Assembly (NCBI RefSeq): GCF_035222485.1
Contig: NC_085922.1
Span: 573,001 to 637,000, forward strand
DNA from: Podospora pseudoanserina
Taxonomy: Eukaryota > Ascomycota > Sordariomycetes > Sordariales > Podosporaceae
Length of the DNA: 64,000 bases
Direction: 5' to 3'
In this document: positions 22,390-33,912 of the stretch, in pieces
How positions within the stretch are numbered: the stretch's first letter is position 1
Layout: each line of letters begins with the position of its first letter
The notes under the pieces: generated by a model
What the model was told of the DNA's origin: nothing
The model's input: the letters and a program-made list of their open reading frames with translations, nothing else
The model's database searches: none
Translations under genes and position numbers: made by a program

Positions 22390-22799
22390 TGTCACGGTTA
22401 AGCCAACGGGCAAGTCAAACTATGTGCGGGGTGCAATGCGTACAGCTAATCGCTAGTAGAACTAATTAGGACGGGAGTAGCCTTGCCTATAGGATTATTA
22501 TTAGGGGGCAATAACATAGCGCAGGGTTATTAATGAGAATCTATAATCTAGGATAGGATTATAGCCAAGGGTTAATGATCTAGGAGACTACTAGGTCTAT
22601 ATATACGGAGGAACTGGCTGGTGTAGATAGATAGTTCCGCAGTATGCAATTAATTACAAGTCTTAATCGTTGGTATTTAGACTATTGTGATTGAGATAAG
22701 CTATTTGTTGTACACTGTTTAGCTGTACCGAAGCAGGATTGTTCAGAAGTGCTTTTAACTAGTATCCCTTTCAGAGGATCTGGATAGGAGTTCGTCACA
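22390..22799 (+). mobile_element. Solo LTR, Ty3/gypsy family A (TSD CTGCA)
   Basis: The 410-bp element begins TGTCACGGTTAAGCC and ends GGAGTTCGTCACA, the family A termini. It is flanked by an exact 5-bp duplication, CTGCA at 22385-22389 and 22800-22804. The promoter block GGTCTATATATACGGAGG is followed by the conserved downstream segment GATAGATAGTTCCGCAGTAT and the U5 with CCCTTTCAGAGGATC. U3 carries TAATAATCC/GGATTATTA-type repeats. Mutation is light compared with the surrounding DNA. No internal region adjoins, so this is a product of LTR-LTR recombination. Confidence 0.9.
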
Positions 22800-22804
22800 C
22801 TGCA

Positions 22805-23102
22805 AAGTCAGGGATTTTAGCGTAGGAAACTTTATATCCAGCTTAAAAAGTACCCTTTCTAGCTTGTGCAGTATGGAGCTAGTACGCGCAAAGCTACCCT
22901 ATATTTTTCTCTATTATAGAGGCGAAAAAAAGCTTTGTAAAAAGTTTGGAGGAAGTTGACTTTACTTATGTAATTAATATACAGGTGTATTATATCCTCG
23001 ATTTAACAACTATATGTTTATTTAACAGCTTAAAGTAATTAATATCGAGTAGCTAAAAGAGGTGAAAAGAATATGTTAAAATACAGCTTTTGTTTGTAGA
23101 TT
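22805..23102. other. AT-rich remnant between two element-derived islands
   Basis: Mixed composition near 22820-22940 fades into AT-rich DNA. No identifiable element or frame. Confidence 0.4.
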
Positions 23103-23660
23103 TTACAGTGTATCTGAGCCTTGTATATTACAGGGCCTCAGAGGCAATACAATGGCTTGAATCAGCAGTGTTTAGGGACCACGGTTACCGGAGCGGAGGC
23201 TCGGCCTCCGGAAGCAATCCGAGGTCCCGGGAAGCCGAGCGCTAAGGCCGGTGCCCTGCAGTAGTCAAACGGTAGCGCAACGTGGCCTGTAATGTAGCCC
23301 CTAACCTTGTGTTTAGTTAGCGCATTTAGCGGGCGTTCGGGCCCAGGAACAGGCGTTCAGGCCCGGGAACGGAGTCACCCTCGGGGAACGAGTAGAAGGC
23401 TGATGGCCTATAAGACCTCTGCCTCACACCCTATTCACTGTGGTATTTCTTAGTCTGTAAGGTTCAATCAATATACTGGTTCACCACACTCATCAGTGCC
23501 TCGCAAGCCTATGTTACAGTGACTCTCTTCTATATATTACAGGGCGACGCCCCTGTAATCCACCTTCCTTCAGTGCTACGGCGACTGTCGAATGCTGCAG
23601 TCAAAGTCTTCGCTCTCAGTGTACTGCGCCGATAGCTATTTAAGCCTGTATTTACAGGCC
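23103..23660. repeat. GC-richer island with repeated TTACAGG motifs and an LTR-like segment
   Basis: This island stands out from the AT-rich surroundings. TTACAGGGCC at 23128-23137 faces GGCCTGTAA at 23284-23292. TTACAGGG/CCCTGTAA at 23537-23544 and 23551-23558 form a perfect 8-bp inverted pair with a 6-nt spacer. GCCTGTA/TACAGGC at 23644-23659 is another tight palindrome. The part 23288-23518 looks like a short LTR: it starts TGTAATG, ends GTTACA, and contains CCTATAAG, though I could not find a target duplication. Copies of TTACAGTG at 23103 and 23514 flank a unit of about 410 bp. It is likely the junction of two nested elements of a family other than A. Confidence 0.5.
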
Positions 23661-24062
23661 TCAATAGCACCTATTTCAACATAAAGCTTAATCAGACTAA
23701 TAAGCTTTATATATCTCGGTTGGTACCGTACCATAAACTGCTTGAAGATAAAATAGATTATTAGTTAATGTTTTAATAATTAATTGAAAATAAATAAGAC
23801 AGATTACAATTAATACCAACAAGTTAAAAGAAAGACTTTTATACCTATACTCTCTTGGGAAAGGTAAATATTAACAGCGTTCAATTATAATATAAAAAGT
23901 TTTGAATAAAACTTTTATAAATTAAACTTCAAAATGATTTCACTGAAGTTAAAGAATAACAATTTAAATGATTAATATTATAAACCTTCAAAAACTTTTC
24001 TATTAATTTCGTATATTTTATCACGGCACTAGTATGTAACTTGTGGGGTAAGTTTGGGTGTG

Positions 24063-24078
24063 AAAGCTATATAGCTTT
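24063..24078. repeat. Perfect 16-bp palindrome
   Basis: AAAGCTATATAGCTTT reads the same on both strands and sits in a better-preserved island (24040-24120). It may be a remnant of a transposon end or chance in AT-rich DNA. Confidence 0.5.
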
Positions 24079-27000
24079 TAAAGCTCTTGAAGCGATTCTA
24101 GGTGATTGAAACTCAGCTGGGCTCGCTAGATTAAAAACCGTATTTATATAAACTTATCGATACTTTCCTTATTTTTTTCATGATTTATAATTCATTTACT
24201 TAAGTATTATCCATTTTATTTATATAATGTCTCGAATTGCTTTTAATTACCTCACTAGTTAATCAACGGTGTCCGTCAACTGTATAAGCTTTAATTGTAT
24301 TTAACTAAAATTATAATACTCAATTCTGATTTGAAATGCTAAGAAAAAATAATATACTTATTAAACTAATACAATCGCCTTTACAATTATAATGATTGAA
24401 AAGCAAATTTAATATAGCTTCATGATGATTATAATTTTAAATGAGCTTTAGAAACAAATACTAAATTTAACATAACTTCCAAGAATAAAATATTTTTGTA
24501 TATATTATTCCGACTTTTAAATAATATGATACCAAAGCTTTTCAAAATAATAGGGAGAATGATACTAGTTATATACTTATCTTTTAATATGAAGAAACAT
24601 TTGATTCTATTATTACCAACCTAATATTGAATAATATTGAATAATGTTTTTATATTGTTTTATGAAATAGTGTAAAGAATTTTTGAATTAAAAAATCTTA
24701 CCACCTAATACTATAATGAATGTCAAAACTTTGCTTTTTTGTTAAAAATTTGTTTTAAAAAGTAAAGAACTGACTTTAATGGTTTGATAATTTATAATAT
24801 AATAGAAGTAGAAAGTTAGGAAGAAAAATTCAAGAAACGCTAGATCCGTAAAATACAGCGCTCTAATAGTAGTCTTACTTGCTTTACTAAAATAAAAATA
24901 AAAAAGCTTAATAACGGGAGGCTTTTGTAGCCTCAAGCACTTTAATAGGGTACTGAAAAATACATTTCTACTTAATTAAGTCGAAATGAATAGAATAATA
25001 GATAGTTGTAAATTAAGCCGCCGCTAATAAAAGGAAAGTTAAGTTTTTTATTGTTGAAATAAAGTATAAGAAGTTCCGAAAAGAGTTTAATTAGGTAAAG
25101 AAAGAGGTGTTTTGAGTAGGGATTGTAATAGAGAAAAATATGACGACACGAAGATAATAAGTAATAGTATTATTGGTTTATTGTCGAAGGTTATTAATGA
25201 TATTGAGAAGGTTAGCGCATAGGTGTATTTATATTTCTAAAAAACCCCCGCTTTATCTCTGGTCCTGCTACTGAAGACTTAGCCAGTTGGGCTCCCACGA
25301 ATATTTATTAAGTACATTAATACCTATGCTTACTCTTGATTTTAAAAATTAAGGATAGATTTATATCATAATAAGTATTATTATAATTAATCATATCATC
25401 ATTGATGATATGAAAAAGTTCATTAAAAACACTAAAATACTATATAATTAAAATTATCGTATCGTTATTATCAACAAAAAAACTATAGACTAACATAAAT
25501 ATACAAAACAATCTAATTGTATAATTTGTGAATTTTATTATTAAATATATATGTATATAGAACATATAAGTTATGAAATTTATATACCAATCCAAGGCTG
25601 ATAGCAAACTTCCGAAAGAACTTGGTATCACATCTTCAAATAAGTAAATAGTTAAACGATTTATTATATATTTATTAAAGAAGTTTGTATTTTAGAAAGG
25701 AATTATAAGTAAATTCTAACTTATAATAAAGCTTTGCATTTGTTAAAAAGAAATTTAATACTATCGCCCACATTACCAAAGTTAGTTAGTGTATTAATTA
25801 CCAAAAAAGAATTATAGTAGACTTATATCGAATTTCGATAATTATCTGCCGCTACTTTTGTTAATTTTAACCGTTATAAAAACTCCTATATTATAAAAAT
25901 CTTAATAGTCTAAGCTAAATCATATCATTGAAACAAGAAACCCTTGCTATTATCTTAACAACATTAAAAGGCTAAAGTTAAACCTAAAACTTAAGATCAT
26001 AAAATGAACCTGACCATTAGTAATGATTTTTCTTTTTCAACATGAACTGAATCATAAGAAATGTTTTCAATATATATAATATCTTTTAAGATTTAGGAGC
26101 ACATCAATACTTGTTCATAAACGAGTTTTCCGTAAAGAATATTGATAATGGTTAAAAAGTAAAAAAAAATAAGGCCTTTAAGTTAGAATCAGTACTTCTT
26201 CAAATGAAAATAACAGGAAAAATGAAAGAAAAAAATATCTACGCACTTAATTATTTAGGAATGAAAGTATATTTCATCGATTCTCCTTATCATTAAAAAC
26301 TTATATAATATAATTATATAAAGTAATAATAAAATAAATGGAAACGTACCTTGAAAGTATAATTAATACTATTTATTATTTCCTAGATATATGAAAACCT
26401 AAGGTAGTAATTTTAACTAAAAAACAATATTAATAATTCACTAGAGAATTTAAAGTCCAAAAAAAGGAAATGTAAAATCTCCGCCCGATAATTACACAAA
26501 CCGCGCTAAATTGATGACATTCTTTCTGACCTTTAAAATTATGTAATATAGAAAGTTGAATTAGATAGATTGTGTAGTATTAAAATATAGGTTTCTCAGG
26601 TATTTTAAAAACCCGTGAATTAAGGAAGAAATTTGTAAAATATGATAAAAAAATTCTATCCGCTTAAAAATACCTACAATTAGTACCGATTAAAACGAGA
26701 TTTATAGAATAGTATCATAACCAACCTGTAATGCAATAGTAGTTAAAGTTGCTCAGTTGTTTAAAACAATGAATAGAAAAAAATTCTATTAAAACAAATA
26801 ATCTGGATAAATAAAATAGCTTTATTGAAAACAGATCATAACAACAAATAATTATTCAGATATTTTCCCATACTAAAAATGAACTCAACTTAATACTATA
26901 ATTTATTCAAAGTGTTTCAGGAAAATATTCCAAGACTATCCAACTACATTATTTTTATAATTGCTATTTAATATGAAGAGTAAATACAATGTTAAAGATT

Positions 27001-30000
27001 TGAATTGCGATTTATCATCTAAAATTTCATAAATAAATAAATTATTTACAAAATCCGTAGCACAAGAATACACAATGAAAAGTAAAGAAACAAAATTATA
27101 TACCGCCTTAAATAAGCCTAATACTGTTGTACAATAAATTAAATAAAAAGATTATTTTTATATTATAAATACTGGAAATTTAAACTATTATGAAGAATAC
27201 TAATACCTCTTTCCTTCAATTAATCAAGTTAGAACTTATACTAGATAAACTAACATCTTCGCAAAAACTGATATTTACAAGGTTTTTAGTTATACATACA
27301 CAAACAATAAAATTCTAATGACTCTGCGAATAAAGTATAGAATTCATAATCACAAAATATGATTGAATAAGTACTTCGTTTACTTTTTTATAATATACTA
27401 GTTAAATTTTGATAGCATATTTAACCGTATTCTATTATATTTATAGTAATACTGTTTTGATTTACTTCCATAGTAAAATGGAGTTGCAACACTATATAAA
27501 ATAAAGATTAAAGAAACTTTAAAAATTTAAAATATAGGCTAATTGTTGGAAAAAAAAATGTATATTAGATTTTACTCTTAATTGATCCAAAAAAAGAATA
27601 TCATGAATAATGAAATATTACAAATAGATATTGACGGTATATAGTTTTTCTTAAACTTTTATCACTTTTACTACTACTTTATACCAGCGTACAACGAAAG
27701 TGACTAGCGTTTAACGAGCTTATTAAAAAAAAACTTATAAATAGTGTTTTTTATATTAAACATCCTTGACACAACTGAAGTAGGATTCCCTAAAATCCCT
27801 ATTCCTTTATTACTTAAGTACATGTTATGAACAGATTTAAAGACTAGTATTTCAATAATATATTCATTAATGTATAATTCTGGAAGTGTAGAATACTTTA
27901 TGGTATTCTATTTTAAAATAAGATAAGTATAGGACATAATTATTTTATTTAAAAAAAAACCATGAACTATAATAAAATTCTCCCAAATATAAGAAACAAA
28001 GTCTATCAATTGACAAAGTATACGTTCTGAAATAATAATAAACTATAAGCCCTTAAATGTTTCTTTGATAAATAGTTTTTAAATACTTAGGGAGTAAAAC
28101 CAATATATTAAACAATACTTCGATATTTCAATTTGATATACCGTTTCAAAAAAGAAAGTATATTAACAGCTAAAAGTTTTATCAAAAAGTACGCCCTATT
28201 CCATAGTACTATTCTACGTAATTCCACAAAATATCTCCTAAATTAATAAAGGTAAAGTAATTATAATTTAAGAAAATATATTTACCAGAATAAAAAATAC
28301 AGCATACTCTATTAGCGAAATTTGAGTTATATAAAGGAAAAATTGTATTCATTTTAAAATATCTCTATAAGCTTTAAATCAACAATAACCTTGCTAGTAT
28401 TACTCTCTTTAAAAGTATAGCCAACCCCTTCTGCAAATAGTACAGTAAAACAGTATATATATCAAGAATAAATAGACATTCTAAGCTAATTTAATACTGA
28501 TATAACAAAAACGTTTAATAACTTTTTAGAAAAAGTTGAACATGTACTAAAATTATAAATAGACTATGTTCATTAAAGAGATTTATTTACTATAACAAAA
28601 GCACTAATATTCTTTTAATATGGATCGTTAACAATTAGCAGTTCCTTTAAGAAATATAATACTGATTATATATACATACTTACTTGAATTCCGTAAATAA
28701 AACCTTTCATTTTTTACCTAAATTGTTCAAATAATAGTGTATAGTATGATTGATCAAAATAAATAACCCGGGATATCGGAAAAACATTATTTTAACCTAT
28801 CTTAAATACTCCTGTCCCCTAGTATTAATATTTATACTATATCGAAGGTAGCGGGTAGCCGGCTCATTTTCCTGAAGTGCTTATAGGTATACCGATAAAG
28901 AACGTAAATTGTGAAAGAAGTTAAAGTACTAAACAGATAAAAGCGATACGGGTTTATACGGTCGATACCCTTACCGTTAAAGAATACTAAACACTCTACA
29001 AATTTAGCTAGGAGGCAATAGAAGTTGGATATATTAGACGGATAAGTAAATCAATTATACTTTATTAAATAAAGTATTTTTTGTTTATCTTGTAACTACT
29101 TTTTTATAAAATAGTAATGTATTAGCAATCTATTTGAATATATTGATTGTAAAAATTATGAACTTAAATTTTACGTTTAATAGATATGCTATTTGATACC
29201 TTTATACCTTCTATTATATACATCGTTCTTTTCTTGGATTCTTTTTATATTTCTACATTTCTATCTTTTAAACAACATATGACCGATATGTTAAAAAAAA
29301 AATTCTTCTAGAATATTACGTTAGTATTGTACGTTATCAAATGTTATAATATTTTCTATTACTTTATCTCTACTGTTAATACTAATATATTGAATATATT
29401 GATATGAAATCCTGATATACTACTACTAAACTATTAGTGAAAATCGGTTTAAAATCATTTATTAAACCACAGTATTATAGTTCATTCAACATTCATTATA
29501 AATATATAATATATATTTCGTACCGATTTCTAAAGAAAAGGTTCTATTAGTATAGGTTTGATAAAGTTGTCAAGCTTTATTATGTATAGAATTAACAACT
29601 ATGATGAATTACTAAACTAATACTGAAGAAATATAAAGTTTATACAATAAAACCCTTCATCAAACACCGAAAAACAAGAACATTTATTACAATAATACAT
29701 CTTCATGTATTAAACTTTATATTATTTGCAAAAACTACATTTTGCTTTATCATGTTATAGAGGTTAATCAGCATAAATAACTTAATAACATAGTTAAAAT
29801 ATATTTATATTGTTTACTTGAAATAAGTTTTAAATCCTAAATTTTGAAATGTTTTACCCTTAAATTACATGAAAAGTATGACTGAACAGAACTTATGAAA
29901 ATGTTCAATCTATTACAAAGCTTCTTAATATTATTATAACCTAGATCTTTAGAATAAGAAAATAATTAAATGAAATAAAATATTCCGACATTTATTGGAA

Positions 30001-30205
30001 GCAAAAGGAAAAAAACATAATACCGCAATAATATAAAATTAGCGGCAGAAACTATAGTCTAATAATTGTTGAAAGTAACGAAAGTACTTCCAGAAATGGA
30101 TATATAGATACTTTATAGCCCTGAACTTCTTTAATTTAGCCCCTATAGAGAAACCCTTACTCAGAAAAATCTAGTTAGCTAGGTTTCTATAAGGATAAAT
30201 AAATC
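30001..30205 (+). repeat. Dispersed repeat C, copy 1
   Basis: This shares an ordered series of blocks with 63311-63520: GCAAAAGGAAAA, ATAATACCG, TAATATAAAATTA, GTAACGAAAGTACTT, AGAAA, then a CCCT..CTTTA stretch and CTATAGA. A partial copy lies at 34140-34255. The type of element is unknown. Confidence 0.5.
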
Positions 30206-30789
30206 TTTATCAATTCTTCTAATTATTAATATTCTTATTTTTCTAGCTTCAATATTTTCTTTCAATCATATAACAACTTGAACTTTATTTTTTCTAATTT
30301 CTTTGTACTTTATTTGATATCATTAATAGTTATCTATGATGATCTTTACCTTCCTTATTTTGGAAATATCGTGTATAATTTAAATATTCATTTATTTATA
30401 TTGTTTACTCTTTTATCAAGAAGAGTTTTACAGAGATAATTATAACATTATATAGGAGCACTTGCTTTACTAAATTTATATAAATTAGATGTTCATGCGC
30501 ATTTTTTTTAGTATGAGTAAAGTGATAAATGTAATCTTCCAAAAAAAAAGAATAAACTGAATTGGTTTCATTTATAAATATGATCACCGTATTGATCTAT
30601 TCTACTAGTTTTCTAAATAGTTTTGTTAGGTTTATATTGATAGATAACTATTATTCAATATATTGGATTAGCGCTTTTATAAATAAGCCGGATAGTAGGA
30701 TTTGTTCTGTAATTAGGTTTATTAAAAAAAATTTAAAAGTCAACTGATTAAAATAATTACATAGATATTTCTGTTAAATAATAACGTTC

Positions 30790-30905
30790 ATGGGTAAGTT
30801 TCAAAAAGCAGCGCTTGGGCGCAACGTAAGATCCAAAATAGTAGCATTGCCCACTGTCAAAACTGCAAAGTGAAACGCAAGTAACGAGGGCCTAAAATAG
30901 CCCCG
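30790..30905 (+). repeat. Repeat D, copy 1 (related to the MITE-like element at 32680)
   Basis: It shares GCAAAGTGAAACGCAAGTAACGA-like sequence and a preceding CCCACT block with 32680-32797. Terminal inverted repeats are not clear in this copy. Confidence 0.45.
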
Positions 30906-31575
30906 GAGTAATAACTTTAGTTTATAAGTCAAAGCATTGACTTTTTATAAATTCACTAATTGTTATAATTATTTACAGTAAAAAAAATCATAAAAAGTAA
31001 GAAGATAAACAATAACTAGTAAAAAAGTTATTTCATTGTATTAATACTTAATATTAGTAATTTTAATAGCTAGAACAATTCTACTAAAAAGTATAAATAT
31101 TCACATTATATTCTCATAATAAACTACCGTTCAACTGTGAAACTGAGTAAACTTGTATAAAATAATACTATCATTTAACCTTTCTACCATCTTTTGTACC
31201 ACTAGTTACTTATAACCTTATTAATGGCTCCGTTATTATTTATCAATTTACAAATAATAATAAAAAAATATATTGTTCTTTTCTCTTTCTCATTATTCCT
31301 TTTATATACCGTACCCTTTTTTTATTACTTTATATTTTCTATAGTTATTAATTATATCATAGAAATAGATTATTTTGATTACTGTCCTTGAAAATTTAGA
31401 TATTCATTAATCAATAAACTGCATATAACATTTAATTCCTACTTATTATAATTATTTGTAATGACAAATTACTGTGTTGATTTAATCTCACTCTAAATGA
31501 ATAATAAATTTAAGTAATAACTTTTTTGAAATAGTATTTGTATTAAAAGGTAAAAACTAAAAAGAATAAAAGAAC

Positions 31576-31916
31576 TGTGACCGACTCTTATCCAGAACCT
31601 CTCAATGGGGTACTGGTTGAAGGCACTTCTAAACAATCCTGGTTCGGTACAGTTAAATAGCGTACAACAAATGGCTTTTCTCAATGACAACAGTCTAGAT
31701 ACCGACGATTGTGACTTGTATTGCATACTGCAGAATTGTCTATCTACACTAGCCAGTTCCTCCATATATGTAGACCTAGTAGTTTCCTGGATCATTGACT
31801 CTTGCCAATGATCCAACAGGTGAGGCTATTCCCGTCCTGATTGGTTCTACTAACGATTGGCTATGCGTGTCGTACCCCGCACACGGTCCGTCCTACCCGT
31901 TAGCTTAACTGTGACA
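31576..31916 (-). mobile_element. Solo LTR, family A (TSD AGAAC)
   Basis: This is a 341-bp family A LTR in reverse orientation: on the plus strand it begins TGTGACCGACTC and ends CTTAACTGTGACA. The exact 5-bp duplication AGAAC is at 31571-31575 and 31917-31921. The promoter block reads as TCCTCCATATATGTAGACC. The U3 carries the GATCATTG/CAATGATCC repeats. The open frames at 31493-31816 and 31605-31811 fall inside the LTR and are not genes. Mutation is light. Confidence 0.9.
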
Positions 31917-31921
31917 AGAAC

Positions 31922-32679
31922 CTAGATATAATGGTGATACTTAGTATATAGGGTAATAATTAAAGTATGGGTAAGAGAATTAAAAGGCTTTTTAAAAAGT
32001 AAATATTTTCTCTACAGAGGTATGAAATTTATATTTTTGGTAGGGTAGGTAAGAGGTAGGACCTAAGAATATAATATAGCCAATATTTACATTTAAACCA
32101 AAAAGCCTAAGGTTTCCTTTAATTTAATCACTTTATTTTATTACAAAACCTTGTTTTAAATATTAAATACTAACTTGGAAAAAGACTACGGATAGCCTTA
32201 TTAAACTATAGGTATATTTAGTTTTTAACTGTAGATTTTTTGCATTACTTATATAAGCTTTTTAAACTTTATGTATATTAATATTATACCTACTTTGCTA
32301 CATATATAACTGTTATCATTTTTAACATTTTTTCTATTCCTTATAATATTTTTTATACATTAATCCTTAACTTTCTTGCTATTATAATGACCTTTTTGTA
32401 TTTATACTAATTTTATTAAAATAACAATAATATTATAAAGTCAGGCTTTGATTACATTAAAAATTTTGGGTTTAAGACCCAAATTTTGAAATTATGATAA
32501 AATAATAAATATAGTTTTCAATAAATCCGAATTTATCTGAAATTTATTACTACTGTATTTCTTTGATAATTTCAACATCTCAGGTTAACTTTAAATATAT
32601 TTTAATTTTATATTCAGTTTATATACTTCACTATATGAATACTTTTTATTTTCAATGATTGACTTTTCTTTTAAAAAGA
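31922..32679. other. AT-rich DNA with a short dispersed repeat
   Basis: The segment at about 32036-32090 (GTAGGGTAGGTAAGAGGTAG followed by GACC and a TATAATATAG stretch) is related to 37283-37325. Nothing else is identifiable. Confidence 0.45.
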
Positions 32680-32797
32680 AAGTGCCTGGGTCCAAGTAAA
32701 ATCGTGAACTAGTAGACTTACCCACTATTAAGTCGACAAAGTGAAACGCAAGTAACGAAAGGCTAAATGGCCGTAAAGCGTGGTGTTACAGGCACTT
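32680..32797. mobile_element. MITE-like element (118 bp) with 9-bp terminal inverted repeats
   Basis: AAGTGCCTG at 32680-32688 is the exact reverse complement of CAGGCACTT at 32789-32797. The interior is clearly richer in G and C than its flanks and contains a block shared with 30790-30905. No coding capacity. The target duplication is not clear in the A-rich flanks. Confidence 0.5.
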
Positions 32798-33513
32798 AAA
32801 AAAGCTACGCAAAAAGAAATACCTTTCTATTATATAACCAAATATTAATAATAAAATGGTTTATAGTTGCTTATATTGTTCCTTGAATGTATATTTAAAA
32901 CACAATATTAATAATCCTTTATACTTATAAATACCTAATTAATTAAGATTGTATAAAGACAAATCTCTTGTAAAGCTTAAAATGAAAATATTTAAAAAAT
33001 TTATATAATAATTTTTCTAAATATCTTTTGTACTTTTAGTACTTAGTTGAACATATGTTGTTTTGTTCATTTTATACTGCTTGAATATTATACTTTTCCC
33101 TTTTACCTTAACCAAAAATGAAGATTGGATATTTGTATAGTTATGCCATTTATTTTAAATATTTTAAATTATATGATAATATTAATGATTGTTTTAATAG
33201 GTTGGATGCTTCTATATACCTTTTTAAACTATACTTTCTATTTCATTACAAATTTAAAGCCGAAATAGATTAAAGATATTAATTTAAACTTTCTAAACAA
33301 AAGGAAAGTATATTATAATAATAAATACTGGTTGAGTAATTAATAACTAGCTTTTTGAAGGCTAGAGTAATATGAAACTTACATTATATAGGTTATTTAG
33401 CTTTATAACATAATGGAAATAAATATAGGTTTTTAATACGGTATACTATTTAATATATGGGAATTTAGTATTATAGTAGATAATATGTTTTTTTAATATT
33501 TATTTGATAGAAG
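32798..33513. other. AT-rich DNA, nothing identifiable
   Basis: Strongly A/T sequence with no recognisable repeat, LTR or protein remnant. Confidence 0.5.
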
Positions 33514-33912
33514 TATTATAAGTTAACCCGGCTGTAGCTCGCACAGTATATGGGGCGCGGGGAGTCCCAAACTAATCAGTAAAGAGATAGGAGGCAACAG
33601 TCGGAGCAGGCCAGGAGTGCCACGGCGCCAAGATACGCGAGGACTCCCTAGGGTACAAAATGCTCGGGGTAATTGAAAGCATAGCACGACGACCACTCTA
33701 CAGGATGCAAGATACTAAGAGTAATCGGGGCCAGAGCGCGTTAAGTACCTTATAGTCCCGCAGTATATAATATAAGTTATATTCCTTAGTATTTTATGAT
33801 TATAAATAAGACAATCTATTATTATATATTATTTAGCTACATCGAACCAATTATCTAGAAGCATCTTCGATTAACTATCCCTCTTAGAGATTCTAGATTG
33901 GGGTTTGTCACA
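33514..33912 (+). mobile_element. LTR of family A, U3 variant with GAGCACTC/GGATGCAA repeats, internally deleted
   Basis: The start TATTAT..AGTTAACCC is a RIP-altered form of TGTCAC..AGTTAACCC and the end is GGGTTTGTCACA. The U3 matches the solo LTR at 45317 (GTGCCACGGCGCCAAGA, ATGCTCGGGGTAATTGAAAG, GCATAGCACGACGA). The TATA-containing segment before CCGCAGTAT is missing. No clear target duplication was found. Confidence 0.75.

Larger units (their letters stand above)
23661..31575. other. 7.9 kb of AT-rich DNA, mostly unidentifiable
   Basis: No intact frame or LTR is recognised. Small islands of better composition remain at about 24040-24120 (with a perfect palindrome at 24063-24078), 25245-25290 and 28770-28990. 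Copies of two dispersed repeats occur at 30001-30205 and 30790-30905 and are entered separately. The short frames at 24742, 25440, 30405 and 30562 are AT-driven and have no protein character. Confidence 0.55.

Noticed and set aside
23288-23518. Calling this a complete solo LTR
   Set aside because: Ends look LTR-like (TGTAAT..GTTACA) but no target duplication flanks it, so it is only described within the composite island.
31605-31811. Open frames inside LTRs (also 45405-45818 and 54091-54285)
   Set aside because: They coincide with LTR sequence on either strand and recur only because the LTR recurs.
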